Below are positions 26,068 through 35,319 of a stretch of 64,000 nt of DNA, in pieces. Position 1 is the stretch's first letter. Each line of letters begins with the position of its first letter. Source of the DNA: Burkholderia stabilis (GTDB lineage: Bacteria > Pseudomonadota > Gammaproteobacteria > Burkholderiales > Burkholderiaceae); assembly GCF_001742165.1 (NCBI RefSeq), contig NZ_CP016442.1, positions 992,001 to 1,056,000 on the forward strand. The letters are read 5' to 3'. The notes under the pieces were generated by a model that was not told the origin of the DNA, searched no databases, and was given only the letters and a program-made list of their open reading frames with translations. Both the position numbers and the translations under genes were made by a program.

Positions 26068-28002
26068 TTACTTCCGCGCGCCGCGCAGTTCGGTCACCGC
26101 GGCCTGCAGCGCCTCCGGCGTCGCGACCGACGCCGGGATCGGCTCACCGACCGCCAGCGTCAGCCGGCTCATCACGCCGCGCTTGATCGGGCGCGGCATC
26201 CGCGCATCGGCGTGCCGTGAAAAATAGCTGCCCCACAACCCGCGCAACGCCATCGGAATCACCGGCGACGGCGTGCGGCCCAGGATCTCGGTGATCCCGT
26301 GGTGGAACGTGTTGATGTCACCCGTCTTCGTCAGCTTGCCTTCGGGGAAGATGCACACGAGCTCGCCATCCTTCAGCGCGGCCTCGCACGCGTCGTACGC
26401 GCGCACGAGCATGTCGGGATCCTCGTGGCGCGGCGCGATCGGAATCGCCTTCGCATGCCGGAACACCCAGCTCGCGAAGCGCGTCTTGAAAATTCGGTGA
26501 TCCATCACGAAACGGATCGGGCGCGGGCTCGCGGCGGCCAGCACGAGCGCATCGACATAGCTGACGTGGTTGCATACGAGCACGGCCGCCCCTTCCGCCG
26601 GGATCCGCTCCGCGTGCACGAGGCGGATCCGGTAGAAGGTATGCACGAGCACCCACGCGACGAAACGCAGCAGGAACTCCGGCACCAGCAGGTAGATATA
26701 CGCGGCGACGATGACGTTCAGCAGCGCGGTGACGAGGAACAGGCCAGGGATATCGACGCCGGCCTTGGTCAGCCCCATCGCCATCACGGCCGACAGGATC
26801 ATGAACAGCGCATTCAGGATGTTGTTCGCGGCGATGATCCGCGCACGGTGCGTCGGTGCGCTGCGGCTCTGGATCAGCGCATACAGCGGCACGCTGTAGA
26901 AGCCGCCGAACATCGCGAGCAGGAACAGGTCGGCGAGGATGCGCCAATGGCGCGCGCCGGCCAGGAATTCGCCGACCGACAGCAGGTGGCCGGGCGACGG
27001 CAGCGCGTGGCTCGCGAAATACAGCTCGATCGCGAACACGCTGATGCCGATCGAGCCGAGCGGCACGAGGCCGATCTCGACGCGCCGCTGCGACAGCCGT
27101 TCGCACAGCAGCGAGCCGAGACCGATGCCGACCGAGAACGTCGCGAGCAGGATCGTGACGACGTCGGGGCTCGCGGACAGCACGTCCTTCGCGAAATTGA
27201 AGAACGACGTGAGGAACGTCGCGCCGACGAACCACAGCCACGAGATGCCGAGCAGGCTCAGGAACACGGTGCGGTTCTGTCGCGCGAGCCCGAGGTTGCG
27301 CCAGGTCTCGCTGACCGGATTCCAGTTGATCACGAGATCGGGCTGCGGCGCCGGCGTCGACGGCACGCGCTGCGCGACGAGCCGCCCCGCGAGCGCGATG
27401 ACGACGACGCTCACCGCGAGCACGCGCTCGCCGCTGCCTTCGATGCCCGCGGCCGCACCGCCGATGATCGTGCCGATCAGGATCGCGATGAACGTGCCCA
27501 TCTCGACGAGACCGTTGCCACCGACCAGTTCGTGCTCGCCGAGATGCTGCGGCAGGTACGAATACTTGACGGGGCCGAACAGCGTCGAGTGCATCCCCAT
27601 CATGAACGTGCACAGGTACAGCAGCGTCGCGCTATGCGTGACGAAGCCGGCCGCGCCGACCAGCATCAGCGCGATCTCGAAGGTCTTCACGAAGCGCGTG
27701 AGGGTCGCCTTGTCGTACTTGTCGGCAATCTGGCCGGAGGTGGCCGAGAACAGCACGAACGGCAGGATGAAGATCGCGGATATCAGGAACGCGGCGGTCT
27801 TCGCGTCGACGCCGGAGAACCGCGCGGTGTGATAGGTGACGAGCGACGTGAAGCCGATCTTGAAGACGTTGTCGTTCAGCGCGCCCAGGAATTGGGTCAT
27901 GAAGAACGGCGCGAAACGGCGCTCGCGCAGCAGGTCGAACTGCGACGCGTGGGCGCGCCGTTCGTCGCGCTGCCCCGGTGTGGCTTGCGTTTGATCGCTC
28001 AT
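26068..28002 (-). CDS. MFS transporter (LplT-like) fused to lysophospholipid acyltransferase (PlsC-like)
   Basis: The product has 644 residues. The N-terminal part (about 1-430) is a 12-helix major-facilitator protein starting FMTQFLGALNDNVFKIGF, as in LplT lysophospholipid flippases. The C-terminal part (about 430-644) is a PlsC acyltransferase with VLVCNHVSYVDALVL (HX4D motif) and CIFPEGKLTKTGD. E. coli splits these functions into LplT and Aas; this protein lacks the AMP-binding acyl-ACP synthetase domain of Aas. The probable role is import and reacylation of lysophospholipids at the inner membrane. It is separated from the upstream CBS gene by a terminator. Confidence 0.9.
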   Translation of the reverse strand: MSDQTQATPGQRDERRAHASQFDLLRERRFAPFFMTQFLGALNDNVFKIGFTSLVTYHTARFSGVDAKTAAFLISAIFILPFVLFSATSGQIADKYDKATLTRFVKTFEIALMLVGAAGFVTHSATLLYLCTFMMGMHSTLFGPVKYSYLPQHLGEHELVGGNGLVEMGTFIAILIGTIIGGAAAGIEGSGERVLAVSVVVIALAGRLVAQRVPSTPAPQPDLVINWNPVSETWRNLGLARQNRTVFLSLLGISWLWFVGATFLTSFFNFAKDVLSASPDVVTILLATFSVGIGLGSLLCERLSQRRVEIGLVPLGSIGISVFAIELYFASHALPSPGHLLSVGEFLAGARHWRILADLFLLAMFGGFYSVPLYALIQSRSAPTHRARIIAANNILNALFMILSAVMAMGLTKAGVDIPGLFLVTALLNVIVAAYIYLLVPEFLLRFVAWVLVHTFYRIRLVHAERIPAEGAAVLVCNHVSYVDALVLAAASPRPIRFVMDHRIFKTRFASWVFRHAKAIPIAPRHEDPDMLVRAYDACEAALKDGELVCIFPEGKLTKTGDINTFHHGITEILGRTPSPVIPMALRGLWGSYFSRHADARMPRPIKRGVMSRLTLAVGEPIPASVATPEALQAAVTELRGARK

Positions 28003-28060
28003 GCGGAATACGCGCGCGTCGTCTCGGCGAAGCTGCGCGGGCCTTGTTGAGTTGTCGTTG

Positions 28061-28095
28061 AAAAAACGGCGGCGCAGGACAAACCTGCGCCGCCG
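28061..28095 (-). terminator. terminator of the CBS-domain gene
   Basis: A perfect 12-bp stem (28067-28078 with 28084-28095) is followed on the minus strand by six T. Confidence 0.85.
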
Positions 28096-28144
28096 CGTGC
28101 CGGGTGGCGGCGCCCGCGCGTGATGGCGCCGGGCGCGGCATGGT

Positions 28145-28600
28145 TCACGGCTTGTGCGCTTCGGCTTCCGATTCCGGCCAGTCGCGGATGTAGGCCTTCA
28201 ACATCCGGTTCTCGAAGCTCTGCGCCTCGACGACCGTCTTCGCGACGTCGTAGAACGAGATGACGCCCATCAACACCTTCTTGTCGAGCACCGGCATGTA
28301 ACGCGCGTGGCGCTCCAGCATCATCCGGCGCACTTCGTTGACGTCCGTTTCCGGCGTGCACGTGAGCGGCTCGTCCATCACCTTGCGCACCTGCACGTCG
28401 CCGATCGCGCCGCCGTTCACGTGCAGACGCAGGATGATCTCGCGGAACGTCAGCATCCCGACGAGATCGCCGTACTCCATCACGACGAGCGAGCCGATGT
28501 CGTGCTCGGCCATCGTATCGACCGCTTCGCGCAGCGGCTTATCGGGCGTCACCGTAAACAGCGTGTTGCCCTTCACTTTCAGAATATCGCTGACGCGCAT
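28145..28600 (-). CDS. tandem CBS-domain protein
   Basis: The product has 151 residues and consists of two CBS motifs (about 8-65 and 74-130) forming one Bateman module. The repeats show TVTPDKPLREAVDTMAEHDIGSLVVM and CTPETDVNEVRRMMLERHARYMPVLD. CBS pairs bind adenosyl nucleotides such as AMP, ATP, NAD or SAM and act as energy or metabolite sensors. As a stand-alone protein it has no catalytic domain, and no partner is evident nearby. Confidence 0.9.
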   Translation of the reverse strand: MRVSDILKVKGNTLFTVTPDKPLREAVDTMAEHDIGSLVVMEYGDLVGMLTFREIILRLHVNGGAIGDVQVRKVMDEPLTCTPETDVNEVRRMMLERHARYMPVLDKKVLMGVISFYDVAKTVVEAQSFENRMLKAYIRDWPESEAEAHKP

Positions 28601-28765
28601 CGTAGTCCCCTCATGCTTGAATGCTTGAATGCAAAACCTCTTTCGATCCTATCGGAAAGCCTGTCAAAAGGAAAGCGCGGCCCGGCGCGGGCGGCCGCGC
28701 CCCGCTTGCGAATGCCGGCCGCCCGCCGCACAATGGCCCCATGAACAGCGGCCCGAGGAAACGCC

Positions 28766-29083
28766 ATGGCGCATACCCATTCGGAGCAATTCGCCAGCTT
28801 CGCTGATTTCTACCCGTATTACCTGAACGAACACCAGAACCTGACGTCGCGGCGGCTGCATTTCGTCGGCTCGCTCGGCGTGATCGGCTGCGTCGCGATG
28901 GCGATCGCGACGGGCAACTGGCTGTGGCTGCCGGCGGCTGTCGTCTGCGGCTACGGGTTCGCGTGGGTCGGGCACTTCTTCTTCGAGAAGAACCGCCCCG
29001 CCACGTTCCGGCATCCGATCTACAGCCTGATGGGCGACTGGGTGATGTTCAAGGACATCTGTACCGGCAAGATCCCGCTGTAG
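28766..29083 (+). CDS. Mpo1-like (DUF962) membrane protein, putative 2-hydroxy fatty acid dioxygenase
   Basis: The product has 105 residues. The family pattern is FADFYPYYLNEHQNLTSRRLHFVGS at the N-terminus, two or three membrane segments, and GYGFAWVGHFFFEKNRPATFRHPIYSLMGDW. Histidines in these segments are the presumed iron ligands in yeast Mpo1, which oxidises 2-hydroxy fatty acids. The bacterial function is inferred from family only. It ends 15 bp before the convergent yihY gene. Confidence 0.87.
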   Translation: MAHTHSEQFASFADFYPYYLNEHQNLTSRRLHFVGSLGVIGCVAMAIATGNWLWLPAAVVCGYGFAWVGHFFFEKNRPATFRHPIYSLMGDWVMFKDICTGKIPL

Positions 29084-29098
29084 GCACCGCGCGCCGCT

Positions 29099-30430
29099 TC
29101 ACGCGGGCCGCGGCGGCCGTGCGTGCGGATCGGGCACGGCGTCCGGCGCCTGCCCGGGGTTGCCCGCCGGCTGTGCGCCTGCAAGCCGGTGCGCGGCGAT
29201 CAGCGACGCGAGCGACACGTCGAAGCGGTCGCTCGACAGCACCGCGAGCAGCGCCGCACCGTCGACATGGCTGCGGCGGCGCTGCAACTGGTAGGTCAGC
29301 TCCGTGCGATCGATCACCAGCACGTCGAACAGCTGCGCGAGCGTCAGTTGCTCCGGGTTCGCCAGCAGGATATAGCGCGGCGTAGCACCGCTGCCGGCAT
29401 CCAGCCGCGCGATCCATTCCCGCTCTTCCATCGTCGTCAGCAACCGCTGCGCGGTTTCCATGTCGCACCGCAACATGGTCGCGAGCCGCATCGCCGTGTA
29501 GCCGCGCTTGCCGGCCGCGCGCGCCTCGGCAAGCCGCGCGAGCAGCTCGAGCGCGTCGAGCAGGTCGCTGCCCGGATAGTGGATGCGATGGAACTGGCCG
29601 ACGCGGATCGCCGGCAGCGCCGAGGCCACCATCGCGCCGAGCAGCGCGATGAACCAGCTCAGGTACACCCACAGCAGGAACACGGGTAGCGCCGCAAATG
29701 CGCCGTAGACGGCCGTATAGGTCGGAATCCGCCGCACGTAGTAGCCGAAGCCGCGCTTCGCAAGCTCGAACGCCACGGCCGCGAACAGCCCGCCGATCAC
29801 CGCGTCGCGCCATGCAACCGTGCAGTTCGGCAGGTAGACGTACAGCAGCGTGAACGCAAGCACCGTCAGCGGCAACGACGCGAGCGCGAGCAGCCACTCG
29901 ACGATCGACGTGGACGGCCCCGCGCCGGTGAACGCGAGCGACTGCGTGAACAGGTACGACGAGATCGACAGGCTCACGCCGAACAGCAACGGGCCCAGCG
30001 TGATCAGCGCCCAGTACGCGAGCACGCGCTGCGCGAACGGCCGCGGCTTGCGCACCCGCCAGATCAGGTTGAACGCCGATTCGATGGTCATCATCGTCAT
30101 CACCGACGTGACGACGAGCACGATCAGGCCGGCGGTCGTCAGCCCCTTGGCCTTCGACGCGAACTGGTTCAGGTACTTGAAGATCTGGGTGTTGAACTGC
30201 GCGGGCATCAGGTGATCCGCGAGGAACCCCTGCAGCGAGATCTGGAACGACGCGAACATCGGGAACGCGGTGAACAGCGCGAACGCGACCGTCACGAGCG
30301 GCACGAGCGCCAGCATCGTCGTGAAGGTCAGGCTGCCCGCCACTTGCGGGATGCGATCCTCGGCGCTGCGCCGGGCCGCGAACTGCGCGAGGCGCTTGAT
30401 GGTGTCGAGATCGACGCTCAACTTCGGCAA
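29099..30430 (-). CDS. YihY/BrkB-family inner-membrane protein (UPF0761)
   Basis: The product has 443 residues. Six membrane helices are visible between about 30 and 290, beginning QVAGSLTFTTMLALVPLVTVAF and ending with LPVFLLWVYLSWFIALLGAMVASALP. The C-terminal third is soluble and contains a winged-helix-like segment (MRLATMLRCDMETAQRLLTTMEEREWI), longer than in E. coli YihY. The family was once called RNase BN by mistake; its true role is unknown. Confidence 0.88.
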   Translation of the reverse strand: MPKLSVDLDTIKRLAQFAARRSAEDRIPQVAGSLTFTTMLALVPLVTVAFALFTAFPMFASFQISLQGFLADHLMPAQFNTQIFKYLNQFASKAKGLTTAGLIVLVVTSVMTMMTIESAFNLIWRVRKPRPFAQRVLAYWALITLGPLLFGVSLSISSYLFTQSLAFTGAGPSTSIVEWLLALASLPLTVLAFTLLYVYLPNCTVAWRDAVIGGLFAAVAFELAKRGFGYYVRRIPTYTAVYGAFAALPVFLLWVYLSWFIALLGAMVASALPAIRVGQFHRIHYPGSDLLDALELLARLAEARAAGKRGYTAMRLATMLRCDMETAQRLLTTMEEREWIARLDAGSGATPRYILLANPEQLTLAQLFDVLVIDRTELTYQLQRRRSHVDGAALLAVLSSDRFDVSLASLIAAHRLAGAQPAGNPGQAPDAVPDPHARPPRPA

Positions 30431-30571
30431 ACGGCTTCTCCTTCTTGATGCCGCGCGCCCGACGGCGCGCCGCCGCCGCGCTGCGCGACGGCTTCAGCCC
30501 CTATAATAGCCGCTCGATCCAGCAGGGGCCGACTGCACCGGGCACGCGCGCGGCCGCACGCGGCTCCGTAG

Positions 30572-31575
<1,004 letters not shown>

Positions 31576-31596
31576 CCCTTACGCGACAAGGTGATG

Positions 31597-33015
31597 ATGT
31601 CCTCCGAAGCTTTCGTTTCCGCGTGCCGCGACGCGATCGGCGCCGACTACGTGCTGACCGACGCACACGATACCGAACCGTTCCTGACCGACTGGCGCCG
31701 CCGCTACAAAGGTGCCGCGTGTGCGGTGCTGAAGCCCGCGAACACGGCCGAAGTCGCTGCGCTGGTCAAGCTCGCCAACGCGCACGGCATCGCGCTCGTG
31801 CCGCAGGGCGGCAACACCGGCCTCGCCGGCGGTGCGACGCCCGATGCGAGCGGCAGCCAGGCCGTCCTGAGCGTCGCGCGCCTGAATCGCGTGCGTGCGC
31901 TCGATCCGCACAACAACACGATCACCGTCGAAGCCGGCGTGATCCTCGCCGACGTGCAGGCGCGCGCCCGTGAAGGCGGCCGGCTGTTCGCGCTGAGCCT
32001 CGCGGCGGAAGGCAGCTGCACGATCGGCGGCAACCTGTCGACCAATGCCGGCGGCACCGCGGTACTGCGCTACGGCAACGCGCGCGAGCTATGCCTCGGG
32101 CTCGAGGTCGTGACACCGCAAGGCGAGATCTGGGACGGTCTGCGCGGGCTGCGCAAGGACAACACGGGCTACGACCTGCGCGACCTGTTCATCGGCGCGG
32201 AAGGCACGCTCGGCATCATCACGGCCGCCGTGATGAAACTGCATCCGCTGCCGGCCGCGCAAGTCACGGCGCTGGCCGCGCTCGAATCGCCGCACGCGGC
32301 GCTCGATTTCCTCGCGCTCGCGCAGCGCGCGGCCGGGCCGCTCCTGACCGGCTTCGAGCTGATGTCGGATTTCTGCATGCAGCTGGTCGGCAAGCACTAT
32401 CCGCAGCTGCGCTACCCGTTCGCGCAGACGCATTCGCAAACCGTGCTGCTCGAGCTGTCCGACAACGAAAGCGAGGCGCACGCGCGTGCGCTGTTCGAAA
32501 AGCTGATGGAAGAAGCGTTCGAGGCCGGGCTCGTGGTCGACGCGGTGGTCGCGGAGAATCTCGCGCAGTCGCGCGCGTTCTGGGATCTGCGCGAGCACAT
32601 CCCGCTCGCGCAAGCCGACGAAGGGCTCAACATCAAGCACGACATCGCGGTGCCGATCTCGTCGGTCGCACGCTTCATCGACGAGACCGACGCGGCGATC
32701 CAGCAGGCCGCGCCGGGCGCGCGGATGGTCACGTTCGGCCACCTTGGCGACGGCAATCTCCACTACAACGTGCAGATGCCCGAAGGCGGCGATCCGAAGG
32801 CGTTCCTTGCGCAATTCCAGGCGCCGATCAACCGGATCGTCTACGACAACGTGCATCGCCACCACGGCACGATCAGCGCGGAGCACGGCATCGGCCAGTT
32901 GAAGATCGACGACGCGCAGCGCTACAAGTCGCCGGTCGAAACGACGCTGATGCGCACGCTGAAGACCGCGCTCGACCCGCGCGGCCTGATGAATCCCGGC
33001 AAGGTCCTGCGCTGA
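31597..33015 (+). CDS. FAD-linked D-2-hydroxyacid oxidase/dehydrogenase (GlcD/D2HGDH family)
   Basis: The product has about 472 residues. The FAD-binding PCMH fold contains LVPQGGNTGLAGGATPD and GCTIGGNLSTNAGG-like SCTIGGNLSTNAGGTAVLRYG. The C-terminal domain has metal-ligand His residues in FGHLGDGNLHYNVQMP and the final EHGIG motif (ISAEHGIGQLK). This pattern fits D-2-hydroxyglutarate, D-lactate or glycolate dehydrogenases that pass electrons to ETF or a quinone. Three in-frame starts (GTG 31591, ATG 31594, ATG 31597) are possible; 31597 has the best spacing from AAGG. Confidence 0.9.
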   Translation: MSSEAFVSACRDAIGADYVLTDAHDTEPFLTDWRRRYKGAACAVLKPANTAEVAALVKLANAHGIALVPQGGNTGLAGGATPDASGSQAVLSVARLNRVRALDPHNNTITVEAGVILADVQARAREGGRLFALSLAAEGSCTIGGNLSTNAGGTAVLRYGNARELCLGLEVVTPQGEIWDGLRGLRKDNTGYDLRDLFIGAEGTLGIITAAVMKLHPLPAAQVTALAALESPHAALDFLALAQRAAGPLLTGFELMSDFCMQLVGKHYPQLRYPFAQTHSQTVLLELSDNESEAHARALFEKLMEEAFEAGLVVDAVVAENLAQSRAFWDLREHIPLAQADEGLNIKHDIAVPISSVARFIDETDAAIQQAAPGARMVTFGHLGDGNLHYNVQMPEGGDPKAFLAQFQAPINRIVYDNVHRHHGTISAEHGIGQLKIDDAQRYKSPVETTLMRTLKTALDPRGLMNPGKVLR

Positions 33016-33040
33016 AGCCGCCCATTCCGGAGCGAAGCCC

Positions 33041-33871
33041 GTGAAAATCCGCGTCCTGTCCGACCTGCATCTCGAAAGCAACCAGCCCGACGCGATCGCG
33101 CATGCCGATGCGGATCTCGTCGTGCTGGCCGGCGACATCCACAACCACGCGGAAGGCCTGCGCTGGGCCGCCGAAACGTTCGATCCGGCCGTGCCGGTGG
33201 TCTACGTGCCGGGCAACCACGAGTACTACGACGGGGAATTCGGCGCGCTGGAGACGGCGATGCGCGACGCAGCACATGCGCTCGACAACGTGCATTACCT
33301 GAACAACGGCGTCTACGTCGATCCGGAGCAGCGCTTTCGCGTGCTCGGCACGACGCTCTGGGCCGATTTTTCGCTATTCGGCAACGACGAAGCCAGCGTC
33401 GCCGGCGCAATCGAGGCCGGGCTGCGCGTGATGCTCGATTTCAAGGGACTGATTCAGGTGACCTGGCCGCACGACGCGGCGCTGCATCCGGCATCGGGTG
33501 CGCCGGAACGGGATTTCTCGCCGGCGGACGCAATCGCGCTGCATCGGCAAAGCCGCGCGTGGCTGGAAGCGCAGCTCGCGGCGCCGTTCGCGGGCAAGAC
33601 GATCGTCGTCACCCATCATGCGCCGCACCGGCGCTCGCTGGCGGAGCGCTATGCGGAAGACCTTGCGTCAGCGGGATTCGTCACGGACATGGCGGAACTC
33701 GTGCGGCCGCCGGTGGATCTGTGGCTCCACGGCCACACACATACGTCATTCGACTACGTTGCGGAAGGCGGCACACGCGTGGTGTGCAACCCGCGCGGCT
33801 ATATTCACCGGCGTACCGGCGAGCTGGAAAATGCCGCGTTCGCGTGGGACAAGGTCGTCGAGCTCGGCTGA
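33041..33871 (+). CDS. calcineurin-like metallophosphoesterase
   Basis: The product has 276 residues. The five metal-binding blocks are all visible: SDLHLES (7-13), VLAGDIHNH, VPGNHEYYDG, VTHHAPHRRS and LWLHGHTHTSFDY. It should be a di-metal phosphoesterase; the substrate, whether nucleotide, protein or nucleic acid, is unknown. It follows the FAD oxidase by 25 bp and may share its transcript. Confidence 0.9.
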   Translation: MKIRVLSDLHLESNQPDAIAHADADLVVLAGDIHNHAEGLRWAAETFDPAVPVVYVPGNHEYYDGEFGALETAMRDAAHALDNVHYLNNGVYVDPEQRFRVLGTTLWADFSLFGNDEASVAGAIEAGLRVMLDFKGLIQVTWPHDAALHPASGAPERDFSPADAIALHRQSRAWLEAQLAAPFAGKTIVVTHHAPHRRSLAERYAEDLASAGFVTDMAELVRPPVDLWLHGHTHTSFDYVAEGGTRVVCNPRGYIHRRTGELENAAFAWDKVVELG

Positions 33872-33873
33872 AC

Positions 33874-33915
33874 GCCGCGCTGCGCGGCCACACTGACCGG
33901 CCGCGTTGCGCGGCC
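33874..33915. repeat. duplicated GC stem-loop at a convergent gene junction
   Basis: GCCGCG-CTG-CGCGGC (33874-33888) and GGCCGCG-TTG-CGCGGCC (33899-33915) are near-copies, each a perfect self-complementary stem with a 3-nt loop. They lie between the metallophosphoesterase and the small membrane protein gene and probably serve as a shared terminator. Confidence 0.55.
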
Positions 33916-33944
33916 TTCCGTGCCCCGGGCTGATACGGCCCCGA

Positions 33945-34103
33945 TCAGCGATCGGTACGGCGCGATCCGTGCTGGGTCACGCGCACCGGCACCGGCTTCA
34001 TCTGCGCCTTCGCCTTCATCGCGCGCAGCAGGTCGCGCGTCGCCGCAGCAGCGGCGGCCACGCCAAGCAGGACTCCAAGGCCGATCATCAGGTGCGTATC
34101 CAT
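33945..34103 (-). CDS. small membrane protein, 52 residues
   Basis: A short frame starts at ATG 34103 with GGAG five bases upstream and ends at TGA 33945-33947. The product is MDTHLMIGLGVLLGVAAAAA followed by a basic tail (ATRDLLRAMKAKAQMKPVPV and QHGSRRTDR). It has one N-terminal membrane helix with an alanine-rich end and a positively charged cytoplasmic tail. I do not recognise a family. The strong ribosome-binding site and position in a gene-free gap make it a likely real gene. Confidence 0.6.
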   Translation of the reverse strand: MDTHLMIGLGVLLGVAAAAAATRDLLRAMKAKAQMKPVPVRVTQHGSRRTDR

Positions 34104-34220
34104 TGCTACTCCGGGGTGGTGTATCTCGATAACTTCAACAGTATCAAACTGTCTGACACGCGTTCGTAAAAAAATGTTGCGTGAAGGACAAATCTCGTCA
34201 GATTGCGGCGAACCGCGCGG

Positions 34221-35162
34221 TCATGTCGCACGCGTGTACTGCTGGAGCGCGGCTTCGTCTGCCGCGAGCGTGGCCGGCAACTCGTCGCGCAGGAAATCGA
34301 CCCATGTGCGGATTTTCGCGTCGAGGTACTGGCGCGACGGATACAGCGCGTAAATGTTCATCACGTGCGACCTGTACTCGGGCATCACGCGCACGATGTG
34401 CCCGCTGCGCAGCCAGCCGATCGCCGAATAGAGCGGCAATCCGCCGACCCCCATCCCCTCCCGTACGGCCACCGCGAGCGCTTCGGCGACATTCACGCGG
34501 AACGGCGGCGCCGTGACCGGGAACACCTCGTCGCCATCCGGCCCCGACAGTGTCCATTCGTCGAAGTGAAACCCCGGCGTGACCATCCCGAGACACACGT
34601 GCTGCGTGAGATCCGCCGGCTGCTGCGGCACGCCATGCGCCTCGACGTAGCCGGGCGATGCGCACACGACGCTGTAGCTCTCGCCGAGCCGCTGCGACAC
34701 GAGCCCCGAATCGGGCAGGTCACGGCCGACGACGATCGCGACGTCGTACCCCTCATCGAGCAGGTCGGGCATCCGTTGCGCGAGCGTCAGCTCGACGTGC
34801 ACGTCCGGGTAGCGCTCGCGATAGCGCGCGATGGCCGGCACCAGATAGTGCTGGCCGAGGCTCGTGAAGCAATGAACCTTCAGCTTGCCCGACGGGCGCG
34901 CGTGCGCGTCGCCGGCCTCGGCTTCGGCCTGGTCGACATACGCGAGGATCTGCTCGCAGCGCTGCAGGTAGCGCTCGCCGGCTTCGGTGAGCGCGATCCG
35001 CCGCGTCGTGCGGTTCAAGAGGCGCGTGCGCAGGTGGGCCTCGAGATCCGAGACCGCGCGCGATGCATAGGCGGTAGTCGAATTCATCTGCTGGGCGGCC
35101 GCGGTAAAGCTTCCCGCGTCGACCACGCGGACGAATACCCGCATGTTTTGTAACGTATCCAT
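34221..35162 (-). CDS. LysR-family regulator, divergent from efflux operon
   Basis: The product has 313 residues. The N-terminal winged helix-turn-helix reads [38 protein letters not shown] (about 7-44). The effector-binding domain follows, with KVHCFTSLGQHYLVPAI and DVAIVVGRDLPDSGLVSQRLG. I chose ATG 35162 (MDTLQNMRVF), typical for the family. It is divergent from the NodT-FUSC-HlyD efflux operon, the usual arrangement of an LTTR and its target, so it probably activates the operon in response to an aromatic acid. Confidence 0.93.
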   Translation of the reverse strand: MDTLQNMRVFVRVVDAGSFTAAAQQMNSTTAYASRAVSDLEAHLRTRLLNRTTRRIALTEAGERYLQRCEQILAYVDQAEAEAGDAHARPSGKLKVHCFTSLGQHYLVPAIARYRERYPDVHVELTLAQRMPDLLDEGYDVAIVVGRDLPDSGLVSQRLGESYSVVCASPGYVEAHGVPQQPADLTQHVCLGMVTPGFHFDEWTLSGPDGDEVFPVTAPPFRVNVAEALAVAVREGMGVGGLPLYSAIGWLRSGHIVRVMPEYRSHVMNIYALYPSRQYLDAKIRTWVDFLRDELPATLAADEAALQQYTRAT

Positions 35163-35189
35163 CCCATTACCCGTTTGAATCCGGAGGGA

Positions 35190-35282
35190 TTGTTGCACAG
35201 GAGCGAACAAATATTGTCTCAGGATTCGTAAAAATGACTTGCACCGTTGTCCATTTATTCAGGAATCACTGAAAAATATAAT
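35190..35282 (+). promoter_or_regulatory. LysR-type operator candidates and promoter of the efflux operon
   Basis: TTGTT-N11-AACAA (35190-35210) fits the T-N11-A type of LysR recognition site. A second dyad, TTCAG-N6-CTGAA (35258-35273), overlaps the -35 region. A TATAAT -10 lies at 35277-35282 with a poor -35, as expected for an activator-dependent promoter. Confidence 0.5.
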
Positions 35283-35319
35283 CCCATCCGGCTCATCTAT
35301 ATCCGAAAGGGAGAAAATC

